Below are positions 26,651-35,130 of a stretch of DNA of 47,329 nucleotides, in pieces (the stretch's first letter is position 1; each line of letters opens with the position of its first letter). This DNA comes from Defluviitaleaceae bacterium (GTDB taxonomy: Bacteria > Bacillota > Clostridia > Lachnospirales > WRAX01), in the NCBI GenBank assembly GCA_009784575.1, contig WRBK01000014.1, positions 1 to 47,329 of the forward strand, in the 5' to 3' direction. The notes beneath the pieces are model-generated. The model was not told the origin of the DNA. It was given only the letters and a program-made list of their open reading frames with translations, and did not search any database. The position numbers and the translations under genes are program-made.

Positions 26651-26962
26651 CTACGAGTATTCAAAATTGAGCAGAGGTCCGTGTTGCTGTGCGCCGTAAA
26701 CATCCTTTTCACCTAATGCACCAGAGGAGATGGGGCGTGCGATGGTTATTTTTACGGCTTTTGAGGGTGCAAAGGCTATTACAGACATAATCTGGGATTC
26801 ATCTATGCCGTAAAGTTTGGCAAAGACGGCTGGGGTCATGATATTGCGTGCAGCAAAGTCTTCAAAGACGGATTGGTCTTTGAACATTATGTCAAAGGTA
26901 AGCTCATATGGACCAGAATTTTTGCTACGTATAACTTCAGCTACATCAAATAATTTTATCAT
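26651..26962 (-). CDS. DUF4387-family protein (partner of AtuA-like protein)
   Basis: 103 residues with the DUF4387 start LFDVAEVIRSKNSGPYELTFDIMF and the following MTPAVFAKLYGI. Small proteins of this family are nearly always encoded directly after an AtuA-like/DUF1446 protein, and in some genomes are fused to it. Here the ATG overlaps the upstream stop by four bases. No reaction is established. Confidence 0.88.
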   Translation of the reverse strand: MIKLFDVAEVIRSKNSGPYELTFDIMFKDQSVFEDFAARNIMTPAVFAKLYGIDESQIMSVIAFAPSKAVKITIARPISSGALGEKDVYGAQQHGPLLNFEYS

Positions 26963-28329
26963 GACACCGCACCTTCTTTCAAGTCATAAATTTTCATTGG
27001 GAAATGTTTGCAAGGGTTGTCTACTGCCATTAAGCAGTACAGACTAAATTCATAGACTGCGCCGCCGTGGAAGTCGGACGGAGAAAATGGAAAAGCAAGA
27101 TTGCCCGCTGTGGACTTGCGCCCTTCGTAGCCAAAATGCAGCAGGGTGGAGCGGGCGAAAGAGCAAATGGTGTCGGCTAATTGCGGGGTTTCTGCTATGG
27201 CCTCTATAATGATTGCGGCTTCAGTGGGCTGGTTTTGGTTTTTGCTATAGAAGCTTGCGCCGTTTTGACCATATACCTTAAAGTCAAGGAAAAACTCGCC
27301 TATGGTGTTGTCAAAATTATTATGAACACGTTCCTTTACGGCTTTTACGATACCATCTAGCTGGCTAATCATAATAGGGTCTGCTGTTGCCGCAAAAGAC
27401 ACGGTGCGATGACCAAGGAGTTTTGCTGCCTCTAGCTTTACATGGTATGAGCCGTTGTCAGGGATGAAGCGGCTGCCGCGCACTATTACAGTGGAATCGG
27501 ATGCCTGCTCAAAAGTGGTCTGTGTTAGGTCTAGTGTGCCGCCTGGACCTGGTAGCCTTGCTGGGTCAGATTTTTCGTAGAGCGTATGGGCGGCTACGGA
27601 TGTTGTGGTGCATTTGCGTACAGAATTAAGCGTAGCAAGCTCAAAGCAATCATCACGCAGATAGCCGAACATGCAGTCGCTGCCGCTACCTGGGGTGGAG
27701 GCTATGGCGGCACATTCTAAGATTTTGCCCATGTGCAGAGCCAAACCTGCATCGTAACCTTCTTTTATAGCCAAAGCGGCAAAAACGGTTGGGTCATAGG
27801 CGCGACCTGTTAAAATAACTTGTGCGCCAGCCTCCAAAGCAGCTATTATGGGTTCGTGCCCCATTTGTGCGACTATATTTGTGCTATCCTCTATATCTTT
27901 GGCAGTAGGCATTGGCGCGGCTTTCATCTGCACCAACTTGCCCTCGTCCAGTTTTTTCTTAACCAAATTTTTATCCATTTGCGCAGAAATTTCTGCCATC
28001 TTAAATGACAATCCCTTTTCTTTCGCTATTTCTTTTACAATTTCTACATTCCAAGTTAGGTGGCTATCTGCTCCCGCGCCTCCTGCTGAACCAACGATTA
28101 CAGGGATACCCTCTGCCATGGCGGCTGTTAGCATATATTCCATATCACGCTTAACTGCACCGCGGTCTGTGAAGGATTTGCCGCTACCTAGGTAGTATGG
28201 GCCAGGGTCTGTGCTGCCAGCATCTACCGCTATTACATGCGGTTTGCGGCGTATACCTTCTTCAAAAGATGCGGCGGGAAAGCCATATCCTAGTATGGCT
28301 GTGGGTGATAATACTCTAAATTCTCGCAT
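26959..28329 (-). CDS. AtuA-like (DUF1446) family protein
   Basis: 456 residues. N-terminal motifs ILGYGFPAASFEEGI, VIAVDAGSTDPGPYYLGSG and VIVGSAGGAGADSHLTWN mark the acyclic-terpene-utilisation AtuA/DUF1446 family. The centre has EPIIAALEAGAQVILTGRAYDPTVFAALAI, and a Cys-containing GSGSDCMFGYLRDD follows. AtuA acts near a CoA-dependent step of terpenoid breakdown, but the biochemistry of clostridial members is unknown. Location between methylaspartate ammonia-lyase and a mesaconase-like hydratase suggests a role in glutamate/mesaconate metabolism. Forms a coupled pair with the DUF4387 gene. Confidence 0.88.
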   Translation of the reverse strand: MREFRVLSPTAILGYGFPAASFEEGIRRKPHVIAVDAGSTDPGPYYLGSGKSFTDRGAVKRDMEYMLTAAMAEGIPVIVGSAGGAGADSHLTWNVEIVKEIAKEKGLSFKMAEISAQMDKNLVKKKLDEGKLVQMKAAPMPTAKDIEDSTNIVAQMGHEPIIAALEAGAQVILTGRAYDPTVFAALAIKEGYDAGLALHMGKILECAAIASTPGSGSDCMFGYLRDDCFELATLNSVRKCTTTSVAAHTLYEKSDPARLPGPGGTLDLTQTTFEQASDSTVIVRGSRFIPDNGSYHVKLEAAKLLGHRTVSFAATADPIMISQLDGIVKAVKERVHNNFDNTIGEFFLDFKVYGQNGASFYSKNQNQPTEAAIIIEAIAETPQLADTICSFARSTLLHFGYEGRKSTAGNLAFPFSPSDFHGGAVYEFSLYCLMAVDNPCKHFPMKIYDLKEGAVS

Positions 28330-28340
28330 TGATTATCCTC

Positions 28341-28907
28341 CTAGTTGATTCGTCTGTAAACTGTGTATTCAAAGTTATAAATATTTCTGATGGTGAGATA
28401 TGGTTCTGAAACCTCGTAGTGCCAATGGCTTATATCGTTGATAATTATATGACCACCCCATAGATGATGCCATCTATCGGAGATGGAGAAAACATCGTCG
28501 ATGTAATCTAGTCTTCCATCAGGATAGAAAATTAGCTCAAGAGAACCGTAACGCCCAACATCCTCCACGAACTTTCTATCTGACACCCCGCTAATCCTCA
28601 CAAGTTCCCAATGCCCTACTATAGACGACCTATAGCCTATATAAACGGTGGATGTATCCCCGTCCCACTCAATAGGAATGCCTAAAGCATCTGCAATTGC
28701 GGAAACGGGCAAAAATGTGCGACCATCCATGATGAAGGGGCGGTTTATGCCATCAAGCTCCAATGCCCTGTCGCCAATCACTACATTTACGCCAAAAAAG
28801 AGCTGGCGCATCTCGGGATTAGCCATTACGGCAATGCCTGTGGATAATATTGTGGCGGCTAGAAAGCCTGCTACAAAATATCTTAACTTTGTGCTAAATT
28901 TCGTCAT
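28341..28907 (-). CDS. Secreted stalk-domain (copper amine oxidase N-like) protein
   Basis: 188 residues. An N-terminal signal/anchor (FVAGFLAATILSTGIAVMA) is followed by a half-size stalk domain (VVIGDRALELDGINRPFIMDGRTFLPVSAIADALGIPIEW) and a C-terminal ~90-residue beta-rich, Trp/His-rich segment without a family I recognise (SDRWHHLWGGHIIINDISHW). Third stalk-domain protein in the 24-29 kb stretch. Upstream of the AtuA-like gene by 11 bases, thus probably in the same transcript. Confidence 0.75.
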   Translation of the reverse strand: MTKFSTKLRYFVAGFLAATILSTGIAVMANPEMRQLFFGVNVVIGDRALELDGINRPFIMDGRTFLPVSAIADALGIPIEWDGDTSTVYIGYRSSIVGHWELVRISGVSDRKFVEDVGRYGSLELIFYPDGRLDYIDDVFSISDRWHHLWGGHIIINDISHWHYEVSEPYLTIRNIYNFEYTVYRRIN

Positions 28908-28972
28908 AAAATATCTCCCAAATTAGGGGTAGCAGCGACAGATATTGCCACTGCTACCTTATTTATAGAGGC

Positions 28973-30253
28973 TTATTTTTTAGGCTCTTCTTGTTTTGCG
29001 GGCTTTTTAGATGATTTGCCTACAATGTCTTTGAGTGCAAGGATGCGCTTCATTTCATTATGCGCTATCATAAAACCTTCATCCACACCCATACCTGGTT
29101 TTGCTAATACTTGCACAGGCTGGGTAGCCATGGCTATATGCGCACAAATTTGGGCGGAGCGGTCGGTTTCGTTACATGTGCCGCCAAGATATGCACCCAT
29201 GCCATTTGCTTTGCAATATAACACAGCCTCGATGGAGTTGTTTATGCCGCCAAGGTCTGGGGTTTTAATCTGAGCTTGGTGACCCGCCTTGTTGTCTGTA
29301 AAGTCCTTCACATCTTGCAGGGTGTTGCACCATTCATCCGCCACAAGCTCTACTTGTATGCCGCGTTTGTCTTGGATTTCGCGGATTTTTGCCATTGCGG
29401 CTATTTGACCTTGCAGGCTGCCAGCATCTATAGGACCTTCTATGCGCAACTTGAAAGGCATTGCTGCTTCTTCAAGTTTGCCTAGATAGTCCACAAGAGA
29501 ATCGTAGTCAGAGCCAAAAATCTCGCCAAGCATACCGTATACATCAAGATGAATAACTGGCTTATAGTTTTCATCCACACGTGCTTGGTAGATGCGGTTG
29601 CGCAACCATAGTACATATTCCATAATAAGTTCGCCCTTTTTGCCCGCTTTTTTGATGTTGTTAAAAAGTGCGTGCGGCAAAACGTCGGCAGATTTTAGAA
29701 TCATTTTATCGGCATTTAGGTATCTGTCGTCGCCAGACTGAGTAAAAATAGGAATCATTTTGTCAGAAACTTTTGTATTGTATTCATCTGCTATAACTTG
29801 TGCCATTAGCCTGTGACTAGCTTTAGCTACTGCATCTAGCGCGGCTTGTGTTATGCCATAGCGAACAGCGGTATGTAGCAATTGACCATCGTCTACGATA
29901 GAGTCAAGCTCTGTGGCAAGTTCTTTGAAAGTTGTTATTGTACGCCCTACCAAAAGTGGCTTTACGGCACGGTTTATAACGGGGATAAAATCCTCTGCCA
30001 AAAATAATGGGTCGCGACCAGATGCACCAGAATACTGCACAGCGGCGCAGTCGCCATGGGCTACTTGACCATCTTCAAGCACAAACATAACGGAAATGGA
30101 TTCGCCAGGCTTACGAACGCTACGAAAGCCCTCTGTAACAGGTTCACCTTTGTAGGTATTGCCGTCTGCTACAGCATTGGTTTTGACGGCTTTTTGGTCA
30201 TCAAAGAAAAAGCCAGAACGACCAGGGCAGCATACCACATCAACAATTTTCAT
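28973..30253 (-). CDS. mal: Methylaspartate ammonia-lyase
   Basis: Converts L-threo-3-methylaspartate to mesaconate and ammonia, the second step of glutamate fermentation by the methylaspartate pathway. The ATG at 30253 (GAGAGGAG nine bases upstream) gives 426 residues, and the N-terminus MKIVDVVCCPGRSGFFFDDQ aligns with the enzyme of Clostridium tetanomorphum. Enolase-superfamily landmarks include VAHGDCAAVQYSGASGRDP, IHLDVYG (metal ligand Asp), LRIEGPIDAGS, LVADEWCNT, QIKTPDLGGINN with the catalytic Lys, and GGTCNETDRSA. The last ~15 residues are a basic Lys/Pro-rich tail. Lies downstream of glmE and a Uma2 gene in the same direction. Confidence 0.96.
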   Translation of the reverse strand: MKIVDVVCCPGRSGFFFDDQKAVKTNAVADGNTYKGEPVTEGFRSVRKPGESISVMFVLEDGQVAHGDCAAVQYSGASGRDPLFLAEDFIPVINRAVKPLLVGRTITTFKELATELDSIVDDGQLLHTAVRYGITQAALDAVAKASHRLMAQVIADEYNTKVSDKMIPIFTQSGDDRYLNADKMILKSADVLPHALFNNIKKAGKKGELIMEYVLWLRNRIYQARVDENYKPVIHLDVYGMLGEIFGSDYDSLVDYLGKLEEAAMPFKLRIEGPIDAGSLQGQIAAMAKIREIQDKRGIQVELVADEWCNTLQDVKDFTDNKAGHQAQIKTPDLGGINNSIEAVLYCKANGMGAYLGGTCNETDRSAQICAHIAMATQPVQVLAKPGMGVDEGFMIAHNEMKRILALKDIVGKSSKKPAKQEEPKK

Positions 30254-30289
30254 AATTTTTTTCTCCTCTCGGGATTGTATGGTTTGGTT

Positions 30290-30453
30290 AGGGCGTGCGT
30301 ACAAATAGCTGCTGCACACCTTTTCAGCTCATTTTCCGCATTTCTTCGTCGGCGATTTTTGTCTTGCCTATGGGCAATGCCAAAAATCGTCTCCTCGGAA
30401 TGGCGAAAAATCGCCTTGAAAATCTGCACAGCCCATGTTTATCTGCATTCCCT
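30290..30453. mobile_element. 164-bp MITE-like inverted-repeat element, copy 1
   Basis: An AT-flanked 164-base sequence matching copy 2 at 34485-34648 over its whole length, in opposite orientation. The left end is AGGGCGTGCGTACAAATA; the right terminal repeat is more diverged but retains AGGG and the inner GGGCTGTGCAGATTTTC. Internal inverted repeats make the whole element foldable, with a central TTGCCTATGGGCAA hairpin. TA is present at both flanks. The right edge supplies the TAG stop codon of the Uma2 gene at 30452. No ORF. Confidence 0.8.
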
Positions 30454-31003
30454 AAAATATTTCTTTCATGTTTATTGAAAATTCTGGGAGAATATCGACG
30501 GGTACAGTATCTTCTGAGTCATAAATCTTAAAACTGTATTCGCCATTATTTGGCTTAAATACTTGCACCTTGTTGATATCTGGGTCCACAAACCAAATTT
30601 CACGTACATGGGCATTTCGGTATTTTTGGAGTTTCAAAATGGTATCGCGAGTAGTATTAGAAGGTGATAGGATTTCTATAACAAGGTCTGGCGCACCATT
30701 GCAACCTTTTTCGTCAATCTTATCTTTATCGCAAACAACAAGCAAATCAGGCTGAAGAACAATATCATCAGCTTCATCGAAATTAAGGCGTACATCAAAA
30801 GGTGCGGCAAAAACTTCGCATCCTTTTCCTTCCAAATACTCTCGGAATTTCCAGCTTAAGTTCATAGAAATCCTTTGATGTTTTGTGTTTGGTGCTGCCA
30901 TTGCATACGGCACACCATCAATCAGCTCCCATCTTTCGTCCTCCGGCCAATTTGCTAGGTCTGAATATGTGTACCGCTCTTCTGGCTTACGTATAGCTGA
31001 CAT
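30452..31003 (-). CDS. Uma2-family (DUF820) putative endonuclease, copy 2
   Basis: 183 residues. Motifs: [76 protein letters not shown]. The PD-(D/E)XK-type acidic residues (D of QPDLL, E of VIEIL, and downstream K) are kept. RBS AAAGGAGGGG precedes the ATG. It lies between glmE and mal, in the same direction, only 23 bases after glmE. It is clearly paralogous to the copy at 32484. The stop codon is formed by the edge of the MITE-like element. Biological role unknown. Confidence 0.87.
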   Translation of the reverse strand: MSAIRKPEERYTYSDLANWPEDERWELIDGVPYAMAAPNTKHQRISMNLSWKFREYLEGKGCEVFAAPFDVRLNFDEADDIVLQPDLLVVCDKDKIDEKGCNGAPDLVIEILSPSNTTRDTILKLQKYRNAHVREIWFVDPDINKVQVFKPNNGEYSFKIYDSEDTVPVDILPEFSINMKEIF

Positions 31004-31026
31004 TTTTGCCCCTCCTTTACGAATTG

Positions 31027-32484
31027 CTATTTTGGTCGCCCAACAAGCCGCCCTTCGCTAATTGCATAGATATCATCAATAGACATCTGGAAGGAAACCT
31101 CGCGCTTTTCGCCCTTAGCGCGCACCTCTAGCTTTTTGCGGTGGAAATCGCGAATATGGCGGCTAAAAGGCAAATTGCCAAAGTCAAGGATGCGCACAGC
31201 ACCGTCAGAATCACGGGCAGGGAAGGCTAAGTCGGCATTATGCTTGCTTGGTGAGAAAGGAATGTCGATAACGCCAGCTTGGAAGGCGCGTACAGCACCG
31301 ATTGCTATATCGCCATAGCCTAGCTCCAGTGTTTTATCTATTATAGATTTTGTCTCCATTTCTATAAGACCAGTTTCTAAGTATACGTCATGTAGCTCAA
31401 GGAGATTTTGACCTTTTAGCATATTTACAACCTGTTTTGTAGCCTTTAGGCCAGCCGCATTTGCTTCCATGGTAGGAACGCCCATTGCCTCATGTGGGGT
31501 TTTAACGATAACTTTTGTAGCACCAGCAAGAACGGCCGCCGCTGCACCCCAAGAAATAACGCCAAAAGCCATAGATTCGTCCTGTGGGAAGCCGCCCATC
31601 CATTGGTGCAAAACAGTGGTAACAACAACATCATTAAAGCCAAACATATCAAGATAAAAGCGCGTTAGATTACGTAAAGACTTTATTGCCGCAACGTCTT
31701 GAACTATATTGCCTAGCTGACCATAGCCGACCGTTATATTCTTACAACCCTGCGTAGCAGCGAGCAAGCTTTCGATAATGGCAACAGAATGAGAAATGCA
31801 TGGAGGTACAAGCGTACCAGTTAGAGGGCCATAAGGTTCACGGTTTATGCTTATGCCTTCTTCTTCAAACTTGCCCATTAGCCTATCTACATACTGCCAG
31901 TCAAAGATAGTTTTTTCTAGCGGAATATCTTTGGAATATGGGATATTATATGAAACGCCACCGCCTTCATAGGACGTAAAGCCGCCAGCCATTGTGATTT
32001 CGGCGAGCAATCTGCCGTCTGGTGTACCGTGGCGTACCTGCACAGGGCTTTTTACAGATGATGTTACCTCGCGGCAAATCTCTACACCGTGATTAACTGC
32101 GGGAAAACCATTAAGCATAGAGCGACCGTTTTTTATACTCTCGTCTATGCCTATTTGCGCATCCTCGTAGCGATTGTGGCGGGTATAGCTGTCTATTGTG
32201 CTTGGCAATAGGTCGGCAAGCCCTGCTTCTTCAAGATAGCGCAATAGCTCAATATGTTGCTGTGGTAAAGCAACGCCTGCGCGAGGCTGAGTTAGGGTTA
32301 TGCCATCGCGGTCAGCCTCTATTAGCTTTGCTGAAAAACTCTTTGATTCTGGCAGTGATTTTTGATAATCCACTGCTTCTTTGAAGTTTACTGCACTACC
32401 TGTTTTCCAGTCTGCAAGCACCTCTTTTTGGAGCTTATAAAACAGGTCGTCGCTTAGTTTTTCATTTCTTAGCGTGATGTCCAT
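31027..32484 (-). CDS. glmE: Glutamate mutase (methylaspartate mutase) epsilon subunit
   Basis: The large catalytic subunit that, with adenosylcobalamin held at the interface with GlmS, isomerises L-glutamate to L-threo-3-methylaspartate. 485 residues, normal for the family. Visible family segments: [79 protein letters not shown] (TIM-barrel substrate site) and [17 protein letters not shown]. The ATG overlaps the stop of the upstream Uma2 gene (TAATG), and its ribosome binding site AGAGGAG is inside that gene. Confidence 0.97.
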   Translation of the reverse strand: MDITLRNEKLSDDLFYKLQKEVLADWKTGSAVNFKEAVDYQKSLPESKSFSAKLIEADRDGITLTQPRAGVALPQQHIELLRYLEEAGLADLLPSTIDSYTRHNRYEDAQIGIDESIKNGRSMLNGFPAVNHGVEICREVTSSVKSPVQVRHGTPDGRLLAEITMAGGFTSYEGGGVSYNIPYSKDIPLEKTIFDWQYVDRLMGKFEEEGISINREPYGPLTGTLVPPCISHSVAIIESLLAATQGCKNITVGYGQLGNIVQDVAAIKSLRNLTRFYLDMFGFNDVVVTTVLHQWMGGFPQDESMAFGVISWGAAAAVLAGATKVIVKTPHEAMGVPTMEANAAGLKATKQVVNMLKGQNLLELHDVYLETGLIEMETKSIIDKTLELGYGDIAIGAVRAFQAGVIDIPFSPSKHNADLAFPARDSDGAVRILDFGNLPFSRHIRDFHRKKLEVRAKGEKREVSFQMSIDDIYAISEGRLVGRPK

Positions 32485-33053
32485 TAGGAATTCTCCTCTT
32501 CTTGTATTTGGAAAATATCTTTAAGGTCGATTGTTAATTCTGGTAGTATGCCGACGGTGATTTTGTCAGTTGAATTGTACAAGGTGAATGAATGCGTGTT
32601 GTTACTCCAAATGTGTGCCAATGCTGTTTTTGTTTCGGGGTCTACAAACCATAATTCCCTTACGCCTGCCGCATGATATTTAGCGAACTTTTTTAATGTA
32701 TCATAACCTGCAGTAGAGGGAGAAAGAATTTCGATAACGAGGTCTGGTGCGCCATTGCAACCTTTGTCGTCAATCTTTTCGGGGTCGCAAACTACCAGCA
32801 AATCTGGCTGAACAACTGTATCGTCGCCTTTTTCCCAATTTAAGCGTACATCAAGCGGAGGAAATACCTCGCATCTTTTGTTGTCTAAATGCTCGTCAAA
32901 CTTTCTCATTAGTCTACGAGAAATTCTTTGGTGGTTGACTGTGGGCATTGACATCAGGTAAATCTCCCCATCTATGAGTTCGCATTTTATATCATCACCC
33001 CATGTACAATAATCTGCATAGGTAAAACGCTGCTTTTCTTTTCTTAACTCCAT
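32484..33053 (-). CDS. Uma2-family (DUF820) putative endonuclease, copy 3
   Basis: 189 residues, similar throughout to copy 2: [79 protein letters not shown]. It is wedged between glmL and glmE with no free spacer: its Shine-Dalgarno GGAGGTG is made by the last codons of glmL, the ATG follows the glmL stop directly, and its stop overlaps the glmE start. This degree of coupling means the three genes are expressed together. Function unknown; a nuclease fold is inferred from the family. Confidence 0.88.
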   Translation of the reverse strand: MELRKEKQRFTYADYCTWGDDIKCELIDGEIYLMSMPTVNHQRISRRLMRKFDEHLDNKRCEVFPPLDVRLNWEKGDDTVVQPDLLVVCDPEKIDDKGCNGAPDLVIEILSPSTAGYDTLKKFAKYHAAGVRELWFVDPETKTALAHIWSNNTHSFTLYNSTDKITVGILPELTIDLKDIFQIQEEENS

Positions 33054-34454
33054 TTACTGCACCTCCTTGAAACTATCCTTCATGATTCTTATAGCAGCCT
33101 CTGGTGCAAAGCGAGATAGCAAGCCCATCGCCGCTAAGCAATTTTGTTCATCCAGAAGGATTTTGGGGTTTAAAGGTTTTAGGGCATTACCATCACGTGG
33201 GGTATATGCGGCGTTTGCCATGATGGCGCGTGGGTTTGCGGCGTTTATTACAGCACCGCCAGAACCTATCACATAGCGTACTTGTGTTAGGTCTTTTCCA
33301 CTTTGCGAGTTCATTTCGCCTGCGGGAGTGTAGACCTTTTCGTTAAAGCCTGCGTGGCGTATTGCAGATATGCGAATAGCTTCCGCTGCAAATGCAGAGT
33401 CCACATGGCTGTATTTTTCATATTCACCAAAAGGAAGTGCGCTTGGGTCTTTTTCGCAGATTTCTAGCCAGTTTGTCACTTCTGTTTCGTTTGTTCCATA
33501 TGCTTGATAAAATGTGTCTGCGCCGCTTTCTAAGATAAGGTCATGCAAAGCGGTAAGGCTATAGCGCATACCCACGTCGCCTTCCACTGTGCGTTTTGCA
33601 AATGGCTCTGTTATGCCATTTATGAAGGCATTTGGGATTTTGGGATTGCCATCTGCCATGGAATATACATCGGTGGTTGCGCCGCCTAGGTCATATGCCA
33701 TTAGCTCGCCCAAGCCTTCTTCTGAGCTGTTGCCGCGACCTAAAAGTTCGCAAGCCTCAAAAACGGCAAGTGGTGTAGGTATGATTTCCATATCCATGAT
33801 TTTTTGCACATCATCCAAACCTTTTGCTGTAATGATATTTTCAATAAAAAGGTCGCGGATGGCGGCTTTTGCGGGCAAGATATTGAGCTTGCCGAACTGC
33901 GGCATAACATTTGCGCAGATAACAGTATTTTTGCCGCCAGCCTGCAAGATTTTTGCCGCCTCTGCGGCAGCAGAGCGGTTGCCAGCTATTATTACCGAAA
34001 AACTAGCAGGCACAGATGCTATTACCTCAGCATTATGCAGCAAAACACGCTTGTTTCCGCCGTCTATGCCTCCTGAAAGCAGCATGATGTCGGGGGCTAT
34101 AGCAGTTATTTCTTCGCTTTCGGCATCTGTAAGCTCATAAGCATAGGTTTTCACTACCTTTGCTCCTGCTGAAGCCGCCGCTAAGCGCGATGCTTTTGCA
34201 GTTAGGTCTGGTACAAGACCAGATGAAATCATTTTTAATCCGCCAGCGGCAGAAGAAGCTGATAATGACATTTCAAAATCTGAATGACCAAGCTGTGCGG
34301 CTATTTCTCTTTTTGCGGCATCAAAGCCCATATTTACATCGGTTTCTATTGTGGTAAAAGATTTTGCAAACGCGACAATTTTAGCACTGTCCACGTCCAC
34401 TGCCGTCACCTTTGTGTATGTTGAACCAAAGTCTGTTAATAAATAAATTTTCAT
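33054..34454 (-). CDS. glmL: Glutamate mutase-associated protein GlmL (MutL)
   Basis: 466 residues of the GlmL/MutL family in the actin-like (ASKHA) ATPase fold: LTDFGSTYTKVTAVDV is the phosphate-1 motif, DIMLLSGGIDGGNKRV a glycine-rich phosphate-2-like motif, LMAYDLGGATTDVYSM another nucleotide-contacting strand, and YVIGSGGAVINAANPRA the adenosine motif. GlmL is thought to reactivate glutamate mutase by exchanging damaged cobalamin, as related diol-dehydratase reactivases do, but this is inferred from family. Encoded between glmS and glmE as in other glutamate fermenters. Confidence 0.95.
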   Translation of the reverse strand: MKIYLLTDFGSTYTKVTAVDVDSAKIVAFAKSFTTIETDVNMGFDAAKREIAAQLGHSDFEMSLSASSAAGGLKMISSGLVPDLTAKASRLAAASAGAKVVKTYAYELTDAESEEITAIAPDIMLLSGGIDGGNKRVLLHNAEVIASVPASFSVIIAGNRSAAAEAAKILQAGGKNTVICANVMPQFGKLNILPAKAAIRDLFIENIITAKGLDDVQKIMDMEIIPTPLAVFEACELLGRGNSSEEGLGELMAYDLGGATTDVYSMADGNPKIPNAFINGITEPFAKRTVEGDVGMRYSLTALHDLILESGADTFYQAYGTNETEVTNWLEICEKDPSALPFGEYEKYSHVDSAFAAEAIRISAIRHAGFNEKVYTPAGEMNSQSGKDLTQVRYVIGSGGAVINAANPRAIMANAAYTPRDGNALKPLNPKILLDEQNCLAAMGLLSRFAPEAAIRIMKDSFKEVQ

Positions 34455-34484
34455 AAAAAATCACGTCCTGCCTAAGCCTTGCCT

Positions 34485-34648
34485 AGGGCGTGTGTACAAA
34501 TATGGGCTGTGCAGATTTTCAAGACGATTTTTCGTCATTTCGAGCAGACGATTTTTGGCATTGCCCATAGGCAAGACGAAAATCGCTGACGAAGAAATGC
34601 GGAAAATCGACCGAAAAGGTGTGCGGCAGCTATTTGTCCACACGCCCT
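34485..34648. mobile_element. 164-bp MITE-like inverted-repeat element, copy 2
   Basis: The ends AGGGCGTGTGTACAAATA and TATTTGTCCACACGCCCT are inverted repeats differing at one position, and both are flanked by TA. The interior folds on itself (GATTTTCAAGACGATTTTTCG against its complement, central TTGCCCATAGGCAA hairpin). No coding capacity. It matches copy 1 (30290-30453) over the full 164 bases in opposite orientation. Its right end encodes the last residues and stop codon of glmS. Confidence 0.87.
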
Positions 34649-35103
34649 AAGTCCTTCTTTAGATGTTCGATTGCTACAAGTGGGTCTGAACCTGGCGCGT
34701 AAACGCGGTTAAAGCCCATTTCAAGGAATGTTTTTTCTACTTGTTCAAAATCTTGCTTACCAACTACTATGTTGCCGCCTACATACATTAAAATGTCCGA
34801 AAGCCCTGCTTCGTCGCATTTTTCGCGCAAGCCTTTGCAGTCGATTTCGCCATGACCATACATTGAAGATACTATGATGGCATCGGCATCTGCCTCTATG
34901 GCGGCTTCTACAAACTCCTTTTGGCTAACCATAACACCGAGGTTTACTACATTAAAACCCGCTTTGGTGAAGGTGTAATTAAGGATTTTGTTGCCTACGG
35001 CATGTACATCTGCGCCTATAACGCCAAGCACAAGAGTTATTGCCTCTTGCTCTTGCCCAACCTCTTCGATTTGCTCGTTTTCGATTTTCCCAAGTTCTGC
35101 CAT
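34630..35103 (-). CDS. glmS: Glutamate mutase sigma subunit (B12-binding)
   Basis: 157 residues. The cobalamin-binding motif [10 protein letters not shown] (D-x-H-x-x-G, with the His that coordinates cobalt) is followed by the S-x-L-equivalent [11 protein letters not shown] and the GG of [10 protein letters not shown]. It forms the active enzyme with GlmE. An N-terminal acidic extension of about 20 residues ([20 protein letters not shown]) precedes the normal start of the fold. The last codons (GRVDK and stop) come from the MITE-like element at the 3' end, so the native C-terminus has probably been replaced. RBS AGGAGG upstream. Confidence 0.96.
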   Translation of the reverse strand: MAELGKIENEQIEEVGQEQEAITLVLGVIGADVHAVGNKILNYTFTKAGFNVVNLGVMVSQKEFVEAAIEADADAIIVSSMYGHGEIDCKGLREKCDEAGLSDILMYVGGNIVVGKQDFEQVEKTFLEMGFNRVYAPGSDPLVAIEHLKKDLGRVDK

Positions 35104-35130
35104 ACTTTCCTCCTAAAAAATAAAATTAAT

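Noticed and set aside
28927-28959. GGTAGCAG/CTGCTACC hairpin after the methylaspartate ammonia-lyase gene
   Set aside because: The stem is short with mismatches and lacks a T run on the minus strand, so I did not call it a terminator.
35104-35130. Possible cobalamin riboswitch before glmS
   Set aside because: Only 27 bases separate glmS from the upstream gene; no B12-box or stem structure is present.
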